DNA of 64,000 nt, taken from contig CM049310.1 of NCBI GenBank assembly GCA_026874595.1, positions 82,051,056 to 82,115,055 of the forward strand. Direction: 5' to 3'. The position numbers and the translations under genes were made by a program. Positions within the stretch are counted from its first letter, which is position 1. Every line of letters begins with the position of its first letter. Positions 49,711 to 60,651 of this stretch are shown here, piece by piece. The notes under the pieces are model-generated. The model did not search any database and had not been told where the DNA came from. It was given only the letters and a program-made list of their open reading frames with translations. This DNA is from Sipunculus nudus. Lineage: Eukaryota > Annelida > Sipuncula > Golfingiida > Sipunculidae.

Positions 49711-50652
49711 TCATCATATCTAAACCTAGCTATAACATCAACCAGCACAAATTTGTTTCTCTTAAGTATTGGGAGTAATTAAAATAAATTAGACCAGTGT
49801 GCATACTTAACACACCAGTTAAAATGACATCGCTCATTTAGAAGCTTAACATGTTTAATTAGGTTAATTTCAGTGAAATCCTATCAATAATATTAATCGG
49901 TGAACAACACACCAAAATACTAAATAAGTTGAATAAATACACAAATAAAATGAATAAACAAGCTGACTTCAAGTTAATGTCCACTCTATATTGCATTTGA
50001 GAGTAATGATATTTAAAATAAACAACAAACCATATATTCATTGCTGGATGGGTAGAACATTTTTTTGTCACTAAAATACATATTTCACTGAGGATTCGAG
50101 TGAAGAAATGTTAACGTTGTGGTATAAATCTGAGAACTTCAAACTAAGTTAGCTATTACACATATTATGAATCTACAGAGCTTAATAAAAGGAAATAAAT
50201 AATGATAATAATCAGAATGATGATATTGTTGATGATAAAATAATGATGTATTAAAATATAAACAGTAAACGGTTAATGCTAGAAGCAAATTAAAGAAGGA
50301 AATTCTCATTATTCAAATAAACTAATGAATAGGTAACTAACCCTGATATCTAATTTGAATGTTATATTCTTAGATAACTGTAGGGTAATAAATAACTTTG
50401 ATTTAACAAATTCTTGGGAAGCACTGCTTACCATTTTCCCTCAATTAAAGTCATGGATAAGGGTTGTATATTACAGGTAGACTTTCTTTAACTGATTAAA
50501 ACTACCGTGCAATCGTTGAATTATCTAGTAATATTATTTGATGTATTACTATGCTTAAGTTCTCATGTGATAATTTAAGGAGATCTTACATTTAGCGAGA
50601 AATCCCGCTGTTACTTGATTATTATTACTTTGTCAGTTGTAGTTCGTATTTT

Positions 50653-51160
50653 AGCCCAGTGAGAGGGCATATTTCGGCCGAGCGGGGCTTAAAAACCGTC
50701 TATAATTTGAGGCCAAACAGGGCACATAATAAATACTGTTTATGAAAAGCTTACCTGAGGGTAACGCATATACGTCTAAACACTGATCAGATGATGATAC
50801 AGTGTGCGAGTGAATCTCGCTAGATAAGTCGACCAATGGTCTTATTATTTCACCCAAGTGAGAGGGCATGTTTCGGCCGTGCGGGGCCTAAAATACCGTC
50901 TGTATTTTGAGGCCAAACAGGGCACAGAATAAATACTGTTTATAAAAAGCTAACCCGAAGTTAAAGCATATACGTCTAAACACTGATCAGATGATGATAC
51001 AGTGTGTGAGCGAATCTCGCTGTATTAGTAGACCAGTGGTCGAAATATTAATTAGCCCAATGAGGGGGCATGTTTCAGCCAGACGGGGCTCTAAATAAAT
51101 TCCGTTACAGTCGTGAGGCCTGACAGGGCACAAAGAAAATACTGTCCATTAAATCTGATA
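50653..51160 (+). repeat. Tandem repeat of about 200 bp, 2.5 copies, inside the LTR element
   Basis: Copies start near 50653, 50852 and 51054 with AGCCCAGTGAGAGGGCAT-like words. They continue with GAGGCCAAACAGGGCACA, TATACGTCTAAACACTGATC and CGAATCTCGCT. The third copy is shorter and more diverged. Confidence 0.85.
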
Positions 51161-51523
51161 CGTTGGTTACTTTTGCCAATCTTGTATCTTCGGGCTATAC
51201 AACTTTTGGGGACTATATAGTTACCCCTAGTTTTATATACTCCATATAAAACGGAGAAATGAGCCCAGATTATGCCTATTGGAGGGTCCCTTTATGTAAA
51301 CGCTGTCAATTTTATTTAATAATGTATAGTTGAAAACTTAGATCAAGTGTTTAACTGTTTTAATGTTTTACCAAGGGGCCGCTTATCATCATTCTTTATG
51401 TTTGATTATGTATAATTTTTTTGTGAGAGCTATTTTTTTAAATAGTCATGTCTAGGTTATTGCCGCAAAAATTATACTTGTGTCATAAGGACAGATACTG
51501 CCGCTCTTGAATTTTATTTTCAG

Positions 51524-51848
51524 AGGCTCTATTTTCGCATGAACCAGTTGTCAGCCATCAGTGCAGCCTTCCCAGTGTGGTCCGGCTCAGCTCTTCTGCT
51601 ACAGCAAGCTTCAACCTGAGCCAACATTCCACTACAGCCAGATAATGGACGCTTTTACAAATGCAGCACTCCTTGAGAAAATAATGAGGCCTGTGGCGCC
51701 ACCATCTGGACTGATATTTTATTAAATCCTTATGGCCACCAGGCTCACTAATGGACTGTAACATCTAATAACTTATTGTACCTGGTGCATGTTGAATGTC
51801 AGTGATATATCTTTGAATATTTTATATTGTTTTTGAATGTTCAATAAA
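51524..51848 (+). ncRNA. Possible 3' exon of a spliced LTR-driven transcript
   Basis: A strong acceptor (TTGAATTTTATTTTCAG, ending at 51523) is followed by a GC-richer segment and then AATAAA at 51843-51848. Together with the GTAAGT donor in the 5' LTR it could give a spliced non-coding RNA with an intron of about 5 kb. The frame carried over from the LTR ORF hits a stop at once. This is inferred from signals only. Confidence 0.3.
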
Positions 51849-52144
51849 AATTACACAATCCCTGAACCTTCAAAACAACTATCAGACTGCAAAATCCCTA
51901 ATCACTGGAGGTACTGTGTGGGGAGAGAACACTCCCTACCCGCTGTTGTAGCATTGGATAAACCTACCTCCCCCCTCCCAACATGGGAGTTAGGGGTTGG
52001 GTAGCCGGCTAACAGCCTATACACAGCCTGCCAGCCATGTTTTAGTCATATAAGAAACAAACAAAAACAAATTCTCCTCTCCAAAGGCTAGATATCATGA
52101 CTGCTATCGCAAAATTTTCCACTGTAGTGAAAAATTTTTCCTAT

Positions 52145-52156
52145 AGGGGGGAAGGA
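52145..52156 (+). other. Polypurine tract
   Basis: AGGGGGGAAGGA directly precedes the 3' LTR, the usual site for priming plus-strand DNA. Confidence 0.85.
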
Positions 52157-52638
52157 TGTAACATTCTTGCCCTTTGACCTTGCCAGGGAGGGGCATCAAC
52201 ACTGATTGACAGTCGATATAGAGATGCCCCAGAGCCAATCACAGGCAGCTAAGGACTTTGCCCTCTGTCTCTCTGGGATAAAACCCCCTTGCCCTGGCGA
52301 TTTTCTCCCTCTTGGATCATCGAGCAGTGGAGCCCTATGCCTGCCCTCTGTGGCAGGCAGAGGGTATATGGCTTCTTTTTCACCTTGGGGTTGGTTTTAC
52401 GACAATGTCGGCTACCCAGGTGAAGAGCCACCCACAACCAAAGAGCAGTCCTTTTATCTAGTCTGGTAAGTATCTTTCTGTTTCATTTATAAGTTTAGAT
52501 AATAATATGCAGTCCTGATTATTTGAAGGTTTAGGTTTTAAATTTTATTCCAGCAAAAGGTGTTATTTTATCTCTTTAAATTGTGTGAGTGCATGTTGCC
52601 CAAGCTCAATTTCCACCCAGAATAAATAAGCAGCTACA
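52157..52638 (+). repeat. 3' LTR
   Basis: 482 bp, matching the 5' LTR except for two transitions just after the GTAAGT motif (near 52472 and 52482). Confidence 0.93.
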
Positions 52639-53066
52639 ATGTGGCGCCTCATACACAGTGAAAGGTAATCAACTTAAGGCATGTACACGTGAATTCCTTG
52701 GCAAGTGTTAGAGGGTGTGGGTTAGAGGTCATGTGCACAAAATACATATAATTGTTTCATATTATACGTGATTACGTGCTACTGAACATGGTTAATTCAA
52801 AACAATAAACTGATCTAGGAATACTAGAACCATGGATATTCAATTAGATACAATAAATCGTATTTCCATGTTAGAATGAAGCCGTTTATCAAATCATTGA
52901 TAATTCCTCTCTAATGATGAGTTGTACAGGAAAGTTAGTTTAAAATTCATGTGTACTTATATGGTGCCAAAATGATCTGTCATTTTAACAAAGAATGCAC
53001 GTTTCTTTTTAATGAGATTAATTTAAAACGTAGTTTTAATATTAATAATCTGCGATGATGATAATA

Positions 53067-53370
53067 TTTATTATTATTATTATTTTTATTATTATTATTA
53101 GTATTATATTATTATTATTATTATTGCTTTTATTATCAGTTTTATTACTATAACTTTTATTATAATTATTATTTTAAATATATTTTCTAGGAAAAGTCAT
53201 ACAGTACACATTTCACACATTTTTTACAGGATCATATCAAAGACAATGTTTACAATTTATACAAACAACATTTCCTGGATATTATTTCAACCATACTTCA
53301 AAATGTAAAAAATCATTATTATTATTATTATTATTTTATTATTATTATTATTATAATTATTATTATTATG
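53067..53370. repeat. (ATT)n tracts
   Basis: Interrupted ATT/TTA repeats flank a short unique segment (53150-53310). Confidence 0.85.
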
Positions 53371-53377
53371 TGACAGA

Positions 53378-53455
53378 ATGGCCGAAGCGATGGCCAAGTC
53401 TGATGATGTAGAGGAGGAGGTGATACCGGAGGTGCCAATGATGGCAGATGAATGA
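53378..53455 (+). CDS. Small acidic ORF, 25 codons, unknown
   Basis: ATG in a good context (ACAGAATGGCC) directly follows an AG, so it could also be the start of an exon. It encodes an acidic peptide (KSDDVEEEVIPEVPMMADE) ending at TGA. Its start resembles that of the candidate gene at 22056 (both MAEA), which may be chance. In the same frame, after two stops, lies the ORF at 53474. Confidence 0.25.
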   Translation: MAEAMAKSDDVEEEVIPEVPMMADE

Positions 53456-53473
53456 AAGCAAAGACAATAGAAG

Positions 53474-53572
53474 ATGGGTCTAGGTCACATCACCGGGTTT
53501 CTGCCGTGCTTCATTATTGGAACAGTACTTGCTGCCGTGGGAGTCCAAGGGGACATGGAGAAGTCTGTGTGA
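53474..53572 (+). CDS. Small ORF with a membrane-segment-like stretch, 32 codons
   Basis: It encodes GHITGFLPCFIIGTVLAAVG, a hydrophobic run long enough to cross a membrane, then QGDMEKSV and TGA. It is in frame with 53378-53455 but separated by TGA and TAG. The pair could be a broken gene, two tiny ORFs or chance. No family was recognised. Confidence 0.25.
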   Translation: MGLGHITGFLPCFIIGTVLAAVGVQGDMEKSV

Positions 53573-54339
53573 CTGTCAATCAGTCAAAATATATTAAAGT
53601 CCAAGGAAAGTACATATTTTACAGGGAGGCTCAAATTGGTAGTTATTCCGCACATTATTGTTCTATTCTCTCTAGGCAAAAATATGGTGTGAACGAGGGT
53701 TTTTTTTTTTTTAAATTTTTAACCATTCAAGACACAATCCGCGGAATTTTGTTAGTTTGCCTAGAAAATTCCTAAAAAAATTGTCCTGTTCTTAGAATGG
53801 CGAATATGATCAACATAAAATTGAGTCCCTTTTCCACACCTTTATTCATAAAAAAAAGAATATCCACGAAAAATGGGAGCGGCTGATCCGTAGAGCAATA
53901 TTTTTTTGGTATGGCCTTCCGCCCTTCTGGAAAGTTTAATGGTTCTTTCCCCAACCCTCTAATTTTAGTGTCTGACTCAACCTCGAGATGGCAGCATTTG
54001 GCAACCTGCACAGGTAATTCGGTTTATATATATTCTCATAAAAATTTAATTAAGACTTCCTGGGCCTATCAATAAGTTAATTAAAAGTAAACAAGCAAAC
54101 CAACAACCTAAACCATGGTTAAAGCCAAAACTCCTTTAACGGTTGCAAAAATGGAAAATAAACGACCCAACATTATAAGTGTTAATGCTGTTATGTATCC
54201 TTCAGGGTGTCTCCTACAGCTGGCGGGGTTCTGGTATTGGTATCGTTGCCTGAGTTATTGTATTGAGGGCTAGTCCTGTACAGGTCAGGAAACTGCGGCG
54301 GACAACAGACTCGGAGCAGACAACGGGTATGAACATACT

Positions 54340-54815
54340 TCTGAAATTTGTAACTGTAACGCTTACCGTTGTAACGACCGGACTCGAGTCTTTCAAATGT
54401 CAGGTACTGCAAATTCTTTAACGGTAAATGTAACGCACGCTGTCTCAGGGCTTACAAATGTCAGTTACTGTAACTTCTGTAAATGTTACTTTAACTCGAC
54501 CTTATTCAGGCCTTACAAATGACAAGTCTGTTACTTTTTTTATTGTACCTGTAGCACGTTCTGACTCACGGTTTACCAATGTCAGCCACTGTAACGTTTG
54601 TAACTGTAAGTGTAACCCGACCTGACTCAGGGCTAACCAATTACTGGTACAGTAACTTGTGATTATTACTGTAACGCACGCTGTCTCAGGGCCTGCCAAT
54701 GACAGGGACTGTAACTTCCGTAATTGTAACTTGAACGCGACCTGATTCAGGGCTTACCAATGTCAGATACTGTAATTTCCATAATTGTAACTGTAACTCC
54801 AAGAATCAGGACTCA
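54340..54815. repeat. Minisatellite, unit about 62 bp
   Basis: About eight diverged units share CTGACTCAGGGCTTACCAAT, GTCAGnTACTGTAACTTC and GTAACTGTAACGC. A C run follows (54826-54841). Confidence 0.8.
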
Positions 54816-54984
54816 CAAACTCACCCCCCCCCCCCCCCCCCGTTGAGCTGTAACTTCTCTTATTTCATCTTTTCAAAATTATTCGTAATTAATTTTGTTT
54901 TTAAAATTAATATCCTTTTCCTAACAGTTAAATTATTAATTTATCCACAGAGTATTACATGTTTCTGTACTTGGGGAGGGAGAC

Positions 54985-55085
54985 TTTCCGGATCTCACGA
55001 CTCCTCGGCTTACACTCGAACTCACGACCTGTGCTCTGTTGAGTCCTTTGTGCTTCCTTTAGAAAACAGAAGCCGGTAAAAGGCA
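54985..55085 (-). repeat. tRNA-derived SINE head, partial copy
   Basis: On the minus strand it reads GGTCGTGAGTTCGAGTGTAA, a box B-like motif, with flanks similar to the head of the copy at 45381-45726. The rest of the SINE is missing. Confidence 0.5.
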
Positions 55086-55166
55086 AAGTTAATCATGCGA
55101 CTTGAACATATTCAATTATATTACCATGATGAATACATATATAGATGTTATAGACGCGCATTTTCA

Positions 55167-55211
<45 letters not shown>

Positions 55212-55329
55212 TCAACATGTTAGAAATCATTAAATAAATTGCTTGTTTGGACTTTCCAGTTAATATCCAAATTTTGAAGAAATATAATAAATATATGGCC
55301 GGCCACACGTGAACTCTCATCCTCTGAAG

Positions 55330-56390
55330 TTTGACTACGTCATGCTAATATATTTAAGAGAACAGTAGTTGAGAAACAGAAAATCCTAATTTTTTTTGTA
55401 AAAGGTGCCTCAAAATGTCCTCTTTACATTGTGTTTTTTTTTTTAATTTTCTCAATATGGGAGGGGGACACCCCCCCCCCCGTACCTGTAATTAACTTTT
55501 CAAATGAATATGGCTTTTGATTTTATTCATGCAGATGAATATAAAGAAAAACAATTATTTATATTTTTCATAGGCTGAAAATATATTAAGTATATAGAAA
55601 TATTTAATAAATATATTTATACAAAATAATATTGCATGTATATATATTGCTAAAAACCCATCAACCGCTAATTAAAACCAGAATTAGCGTCCCACTGTTC
55701 TTGAAATTCTGGATTCGCCACTGCAAATCGATGAAAAAACAGAGCATAAATACCACCATATGATTGTAAGTGACATAGATCGTGTAATTCTAAAGAGATA
55801 ATTAGTAAATACCCATATTCTTTTAGTGCTGATATATTATTTATTTTTTTATATGGGAATTTTAAAGCTGATTGTACATTTTTGACGCCAGAAGCCATTT
55901 ATGTGTGGACTTAATTAAGATTGATATTTAATTCTGCCTGTTTATGTAGAATATTATAAAAAAAAATTGGTCAGTTTTCTATATTATGTAACTTTTGTTT
56001 CCTTCCTTAGTTATAATATCATATAAAAACCCACCGCAACTGTCCATATTCAACTTCATATACTACAAAAATAAGCACGTTGACCCCCAAATTTTATTTC
56101 ATAATTTAACAAATAAACATAATTTAACTTACACTCAAAGTATGCCTTGCATATATCATGTGCAAAATATCTAAGAAATTCTATTGGTAGAATAAGTGTC
56201 AATATCCCCTTTAAAAAAGGTGTTATTCCTTCGCTACCAACTCGACACACACACACACACACACACACCATCACACACACACACACCCTCACATATATAT
56301 ATAACATAGCAAACATGACATTACCGTAATGGTAAACCAAAATAAACACGCTTTAGGTCGCACATACACATATGCATACTCGTATTATTA

Positions 56391-56436
<46 letters not shown>

Positions 56437-56500
56437 CACACATATATATATATATATGTATTCTCAAGGTTTATAGATTTTATGGTCCGTTCGTATACAT
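55330..56500. other. Intergenic, no gene seen
   Basis: AT-rich sequence. A fragment ending GGATTCGCCACTGC (about 55676-55718) looks like a hAT terminus. (AC)n lies at 56246-56286 and (TA)n at 56394-56432. Confidence 0.5.
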
Positions 56501-56506
56501 TTACAG

Positions 56507-56757
56507 AGATCCGTTGGGCCTAACACTGTGACGTCACGCGCCGAGGAACGCGATCGATGGGCAATGTACAACAATGCGTATATTCAATCGTACGGTCTAC
56601 AGAACCAGGGTAGTAGCACCGGGATTTCGAACATGGATAGAACAGTCGGCCCATCGGCACCACCGTATGAACCACCAGGGATTTACCCTTCGCAACAAGC
56701 AGGATTTCCCCATTCTGACAGCACAAGTATTCCACCTCCTCCAAGTTATGAGCTCCG
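56507..56757 (+). CDS. Exon-like segment with PPxY motifs, partial
   Basis: It follows a possible acceptor (CATTTACAG) and stays open for about 83 codons before merging into the 27-bp minisatellite. The peptide is Tyr/Pro/Gln/Ser-rich, with QSYGLQNQGSSTG, SAPPYEPPGIYPSQQ and IPPPPSYE. Two PPxY motifs (PPYE, PSYE preceded by prolines) are the type bound by WW domains, and are common in cytoplasmic tails of small membrane proteins. I cannot name the family. No upstream exon was found, and the original 3' end seems replaced by repeat sequence. It may be a disrupted gene or a captured fragment. Confidence 0.45.
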
Positions 56758-57655
56758 GTTTCAAGTCCAAGTCCGAGTCCTTGAAGTAAGAGTCCAAGTC
56801 CGAGTCCTTGCAGTTAGAGGCCAAGTCCGAGTCCTTGAAGTTAGAGTCCAAGTCCGAGTTCTTGAAGATAGAGTCCAAGTCCGAGTCCTTGAAGTTAGGG
56901 TCCAAGTCCAAGTTCTTGAAGTTAAAGTCCAAGTCCGAGTCCTTGAAGTTACAGTTCAAGTCTTAATCCTTGAAGTTAGAGTCCAAGTCCGAGTCCTTGA
57001 AGTAAGTGTCCAAGTCCGAGTCCTTGAAGTTAGAGTCCAAGTCCGAGACATTGAAGTTAGAGTCCAAGTCCTAGTCATTGAAGTTAGAGTCCAAGTCCGA
57101 GTCTTTGAAGTTAGAGTCCAAGTCCGAGACCTTGAAGTAAGAGTCCAAGTCCGAGTCCTTGAAGTAAGAGTCCAAGTCCGAGTCCTTGAAGTTAGAGTCC
57201 AAGTCCGAGTCCTTGAAGTTAGAGTCCAAGTCCGAGTCCTGGAAGTAAGAGTCCAAGTCCGAGTCCTTGAAGTAAGAGTCCAAGTCCGAGTCTTTGAAGT
57301 TAGAGTCCAAGTCCTAGTCCTTGAAGTTAGAGTCCATGTCCGAGCCCTTGAAGTTAGTGTCCAAGTCCGAGTCCTTGAAGTAAGAGTCCAAGTCCGAGTC
57401 ATTGAAGTTAGAGTCCAAGTCCTAGTCCTTGAAGTTAGAGTCCAAGTCCGAGTCTTTGAAGTAAGAGTCCGAGTCCTTGAAGTTAGAGTCCAAGTCCGAG
57501 TCCTTGAAGTAAGAGTCAAAGTCCGAGTCCTTGAAGTTAGAGTCCGAGTCCGAGCCCTTGAAGTTAGTGTCCGAGTCCTTGAAGTTAGAGTCCAAGTCCG
57601 AGTCCTTGAAGTTAGAGTCCAAGTCCAACTTCTTCGAGTCCGAGTCCGAGTCCAA
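56757..57655. repeat. 27-bp minisatellite, about 33 units
   Basis: The unit is AGAGTCCAAGTCCGAGTC plus CTTGAAGTT, with some 18-bp units. Because it is a multiple of three and lacks stops in several frames, it keeps ORFs open on both strands (RVQVRVLEV on +, DSDLDSNFK and TRTWTLTSR on -). These ORFs are by-products. The same GAGTCC words occur near the ends of the hAT-like element at 34385-35441. Confidence 0.92.
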
Positions 57656-57810
57656 TGCATATCTCTTTGTTTAAAGAAACTTTAGATTGAAATTGTATTT
57701 TTAGATGTTCGCACGTGTATATTCGTCTTTACAGTATGTGATAGAGTTTTGTGTCCATGTCTGTGTCCGAAACCCTGAAAAATGGACTCGAGTCCTACAA
57801 CATTGCTTAC
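57656..57810. repeat. Right part of a GAGTCC-family hAT-like element
   Basis: It has TGTTTAAAGAAACTTTAGAT, TTCGCACGTGTATATTCGTC and GGACTCGAGTCCTACAACAT. These match the interior and right end of 34385-35441, without that copy's left end. Confidence 0.6.
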
Positions 57811-58312
57811 AGGCCTAAACAAAACAAGGGTTTCTAAAAGGAATTTTAATTTATCTATTTCAAAATCATATCTATGCTAGTTCATATTTATATATAAATT
57901 AATATACATATTAAATATTAGATGGAGTTTTGGGTGATTAAACAGCCGTTCTAGAGCATGTCTAATTCACAAAATATTTAACCTGATTGTTTTTATTGCA
58001 CAGTAAAATAGTTGGTATACAGCCATTCATGCAGATAATACGTTAAATGTCTCACATTAAAGAGTTCAGTAGAACTTATAAGGTAAGATTTACTTCAAAT
58101 TTAAAAAAAAAGCAAATCACAATTTAAAAGTTACATTTTCTTCATTAATTGATTTAAAAAAAATTCTTCTTCATGCTCAAATTCATGTTCAATATACGTT
58201 AGTTTGAGATATTTCAGTCTTTTTTTAACGTATTGTGCTTATTACTCCAGCTTATGTTTTTTTACAGTGTTGGGAAATGAGTCTTTTTTAGATTATGATA
58301 ATTTTACCACTA

Positions 58313-58434
58313 TTGTTACGAAGACAAATTGCTCAGGGGAAAATACTGGGCCGATCCGGGAGTCGAACCTATGTCGGTGGCGCACAAGTCACTAGCGAGA
58401 CAGTTCGGTCCGCTTTTTATGTCACCCTGTAACA
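58313..58434 (-). repeat. tRNA-like repeat, copy 1 (shortened)
   Basis: It starts TTGTTACGAAGACAAATTGC and ends GTCACCCTGTAACA. On the minus strand it has GGTTCGACTCCCGGATCGG, a box B-like motif. It lacks a segment of about 36 bp present in copy 2. Confidence 0.6.
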
Positions 58435-58554
58435 TACCCCTTCTAAAAAGCGTTCTGCTACCAGAACAAGACTAATTATCCCAGAAAGTCACACTTTGGT
58501 GAGCTTATTCCCTGGGCCACAAAGTTTATCGTCACGTTGGACGAGCCCCTATTT

Positions 58555-58710
58555 TGTTACGAAGACAAATTACTTAGGGGAAAACACTGGGCCGATCCCG
58601 GATTCGAACCCATGTCGGTGGCGTACAAGTCCGGCGTACCAACCGCTTCGCTAGCAAAGCAAGCATCACCAGCGAGACAGTTCGGTCCACTTTTATGTCA
58701 CCCCGTAACA
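58555..58710 (-). repeat. tRNA-like repeat, copy 2
   Basis: Same ends as copy 1 (TGTTACG...CGTAACA, mutually inverted). On the minus strand TAGCGAAGCGGTTGGTACGC is followed by GGGTTCGAATCCGGGATCGG, which looks like boxes A and B of a tRNA-derived SINE. It does not close as a standard tRNA. Confidence 0.6.
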
Positions 58711-59830
58711 CTATGTTAGCGAGGCACTTGGACGTTTCTGACAAAATCTAATACTTATAGAAGGATTTCGGTCAACCTCTGTTCGCAATGTTCTCTGAAA
58801 CCGCGTAGCGTATGATGCTGTGTCATACCTCATTTTAAAAGTATTGTTCCCCCAGTGACAAGGCCGATATTAGAATAAATATTTTTTAAAATACACATCA
58901 TTTTGAGTGTTTTTTGCGTGTTTTCTGATATGAGCGGAGGCTATCACCGAAAACAGCCGAACTGCCTTCGGCAAAGACCGGATTTTCTTTGTGGTCACCG
59001 CAAACCCAGAAATAAGCCGATTTCAGGACTACCGTGCATTTGAATAACTTTGCTTTCAGTGAGGGACTGATGCATTTTTGGGCTGACATTTACAAAGGCT
59101 CTGACCCATGTGTGTGGTCAGTCAGTGTGAAAAACATATGACTCGGCTCGCTTTACGAAAAAGAGGGGTTCAGCCCAGAAGGGTTAATGACAAAACCCAA
59201 AACAAGGTCCCCATTTCCGGCAAAAAGGTTTGGATTGGGGTGGGGGCGAACGTTCCAGGCCTCAAAATTGGTCTGATACGATTAAAAAAGGTTGCAGCTG
59301 AAAAGGGGGACCGACCCCCTGGACTCCCCTTGGGACCGCTTCTGCTACTAACGAGGTATGCATATTTTCGTTTCTCTCTTCAGGAACAGTTTTCTTGCCT
59401 TAAAACTTACATTTAATTCATCTTTCATGTCTTCCTACTCCGATTAGATTATAGGTTAATTGAAGCTATCTGGAATGAATGTCTTCCTCACATTGACCTG
59501 TACTTTAAACGTCCAAAAATAGTGACCAGTTTAACGTCATCGAAAACCGGAGGGCCCCCGCGTCTCATTCCGATCCGCAAATTAAAGTAAAAAATTACCA
59601 CTGACCAGGTCTTCAAGGTCAACATACCGGTGTGTGAATTCCTTGCCACGAGCACAGCGCCACAAAAAAAAAGTTAACAAAATATTTGTACATATCTTAT
59701 TGAGACTGTAAACCACTGAAAATCTATTTTTTTTTCTTTTAATTTTTGAATAAGAAAAGGATCCAACAGTCCTGTCAATAAACACATTTCCGGAACCCGG
59801 TGAAAAGCCCGGTATACCGGGTTTATCAGC
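58711..59830. other. Intergenic, no gene seen
   Basis: It includes a fragment of the G-run hAT-like family (about 59160-59350, ending GACCGCTTCTGC). The ORFs here are repeat-derived. Confidence 0.45.
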
Positions 59831-59831
59831 T

Positions 59832-59833
<2 letters not shown>

Positions 59834-59908
<75 letters not shown>
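59834..59908. repeat. (TA)n microsatellite
   Basis: About 74 bp of uninterrupted TA. Confidence 0.95.
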
Positions 59909-59910
<2 letters not shown>

Positions 59911-59939
59911 GTTCTCAGTGTGAGTGGCCCTGCACTGGA

Positions 59940-60290
59940 AATAATTGTTGCCTCCACTGAGGGGGGGGGGGGGTATGCGTTCATTTTCGTTCGTGTGTGT
60001 GTGTTTTTGCTCACAACATAACTAACTCACGCAGTCATGAACGGAATCACATGACATTTTGGTGTAGGTCTGCCTTATGATCCGGGACATCCAGAATATA
60101 TTCACAAACGTACAGTCACATATGTACGATTGAACATGAAAATATGGGCCGAAAAAGTGAATGCACACATGTTGGGGAACTTATACACCAATGGACCCGG
60201 GAATATGGGTTCAATAAGTAAATTAAATCACGGGTTGCGCGGAGTACCCAACGTTACGGACCACCCACATGGCGGAGGCCTGTTTTCCCG
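59940..60290 (-). repeat. Dispersed repeat family E, copy 5
   Basis: Reverse orientation. It has TTGCCTCCACTGAGGG, CGTTCATTTTCG, ATGGGCCGAAAAAGTGAATGC and ACCCACATGGCGGAGGC. A G run is inserted near its end. Confidence 0.6.
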
Positions 60291-60575
60291 AAAATGCATA
60301 TTTTAGTTTCCGATATACTTTTCCGATACCTTTGATGTCCTTTCGTGAACTGGTTATGCATTAATTGCAATACATTACCACTCGCAATCACTTTGGCAGA
60401 GAAAACAATTGGGAGTTTAAACTGAGAATGCTGCTGTCGAAAAAAAGAGACAAAAAAAGAATTCTCTGCTAGAGAAAAGAACCGAAAGAAAAACTAATAA
60501 TGCGCTGGCCGAGAATACTTAAATTAACAGACACGAAATAAAATTAAATATGCTTTGATAATTATAAACGGCGTA

Positions 60576-60651
<76 letters not shown>

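Larger units (their letters stand above)
46225..52638 (+). mobile_element. Non-autonomous LTR retroelement (LARD-like), about 6.4 kb
   Basis: Two 482-bp LTRs (46225-46706 and 52157-52638) start TGTA and end TACA. The element is flanked by ATGT on both sides (46221-46224 and 52639-52642). A candidate primer-binding site starts TGGCGAGCGATGC two bases after the 5' LTR. A polypurine tract, AGGGGGGAAGGA, abuts the 3' LTR. The LTRs differ by two transitions that I can see, so insertion is recent. The 5.45-kb interior has no gag, protease, reverse transcriptase or integrase: the longest ORF is about 110 codons and unrecognised. Mobility would depend on proteins from another element. Confidence 0.92.

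Noticed and set aside
54191-54290. A membrane-spanning exon near 54207
   Set aside because: All frames meet stops soon after the acceptor-like TTCAG, and the area grades into the 62-bp minisatellite.
56956-57660. 234-codon minus-strand Thr/Arg/Trp-rich ORF
   Set aside because: It is a frame of the 27-bp minisatellite with no independent support.
58600-58660. A real tRNA gene on the minus strand
   Set aside because: Box A-like and box B-like words are present, but the acceptor stem does not close and the sequence belongs to a repeated unit.
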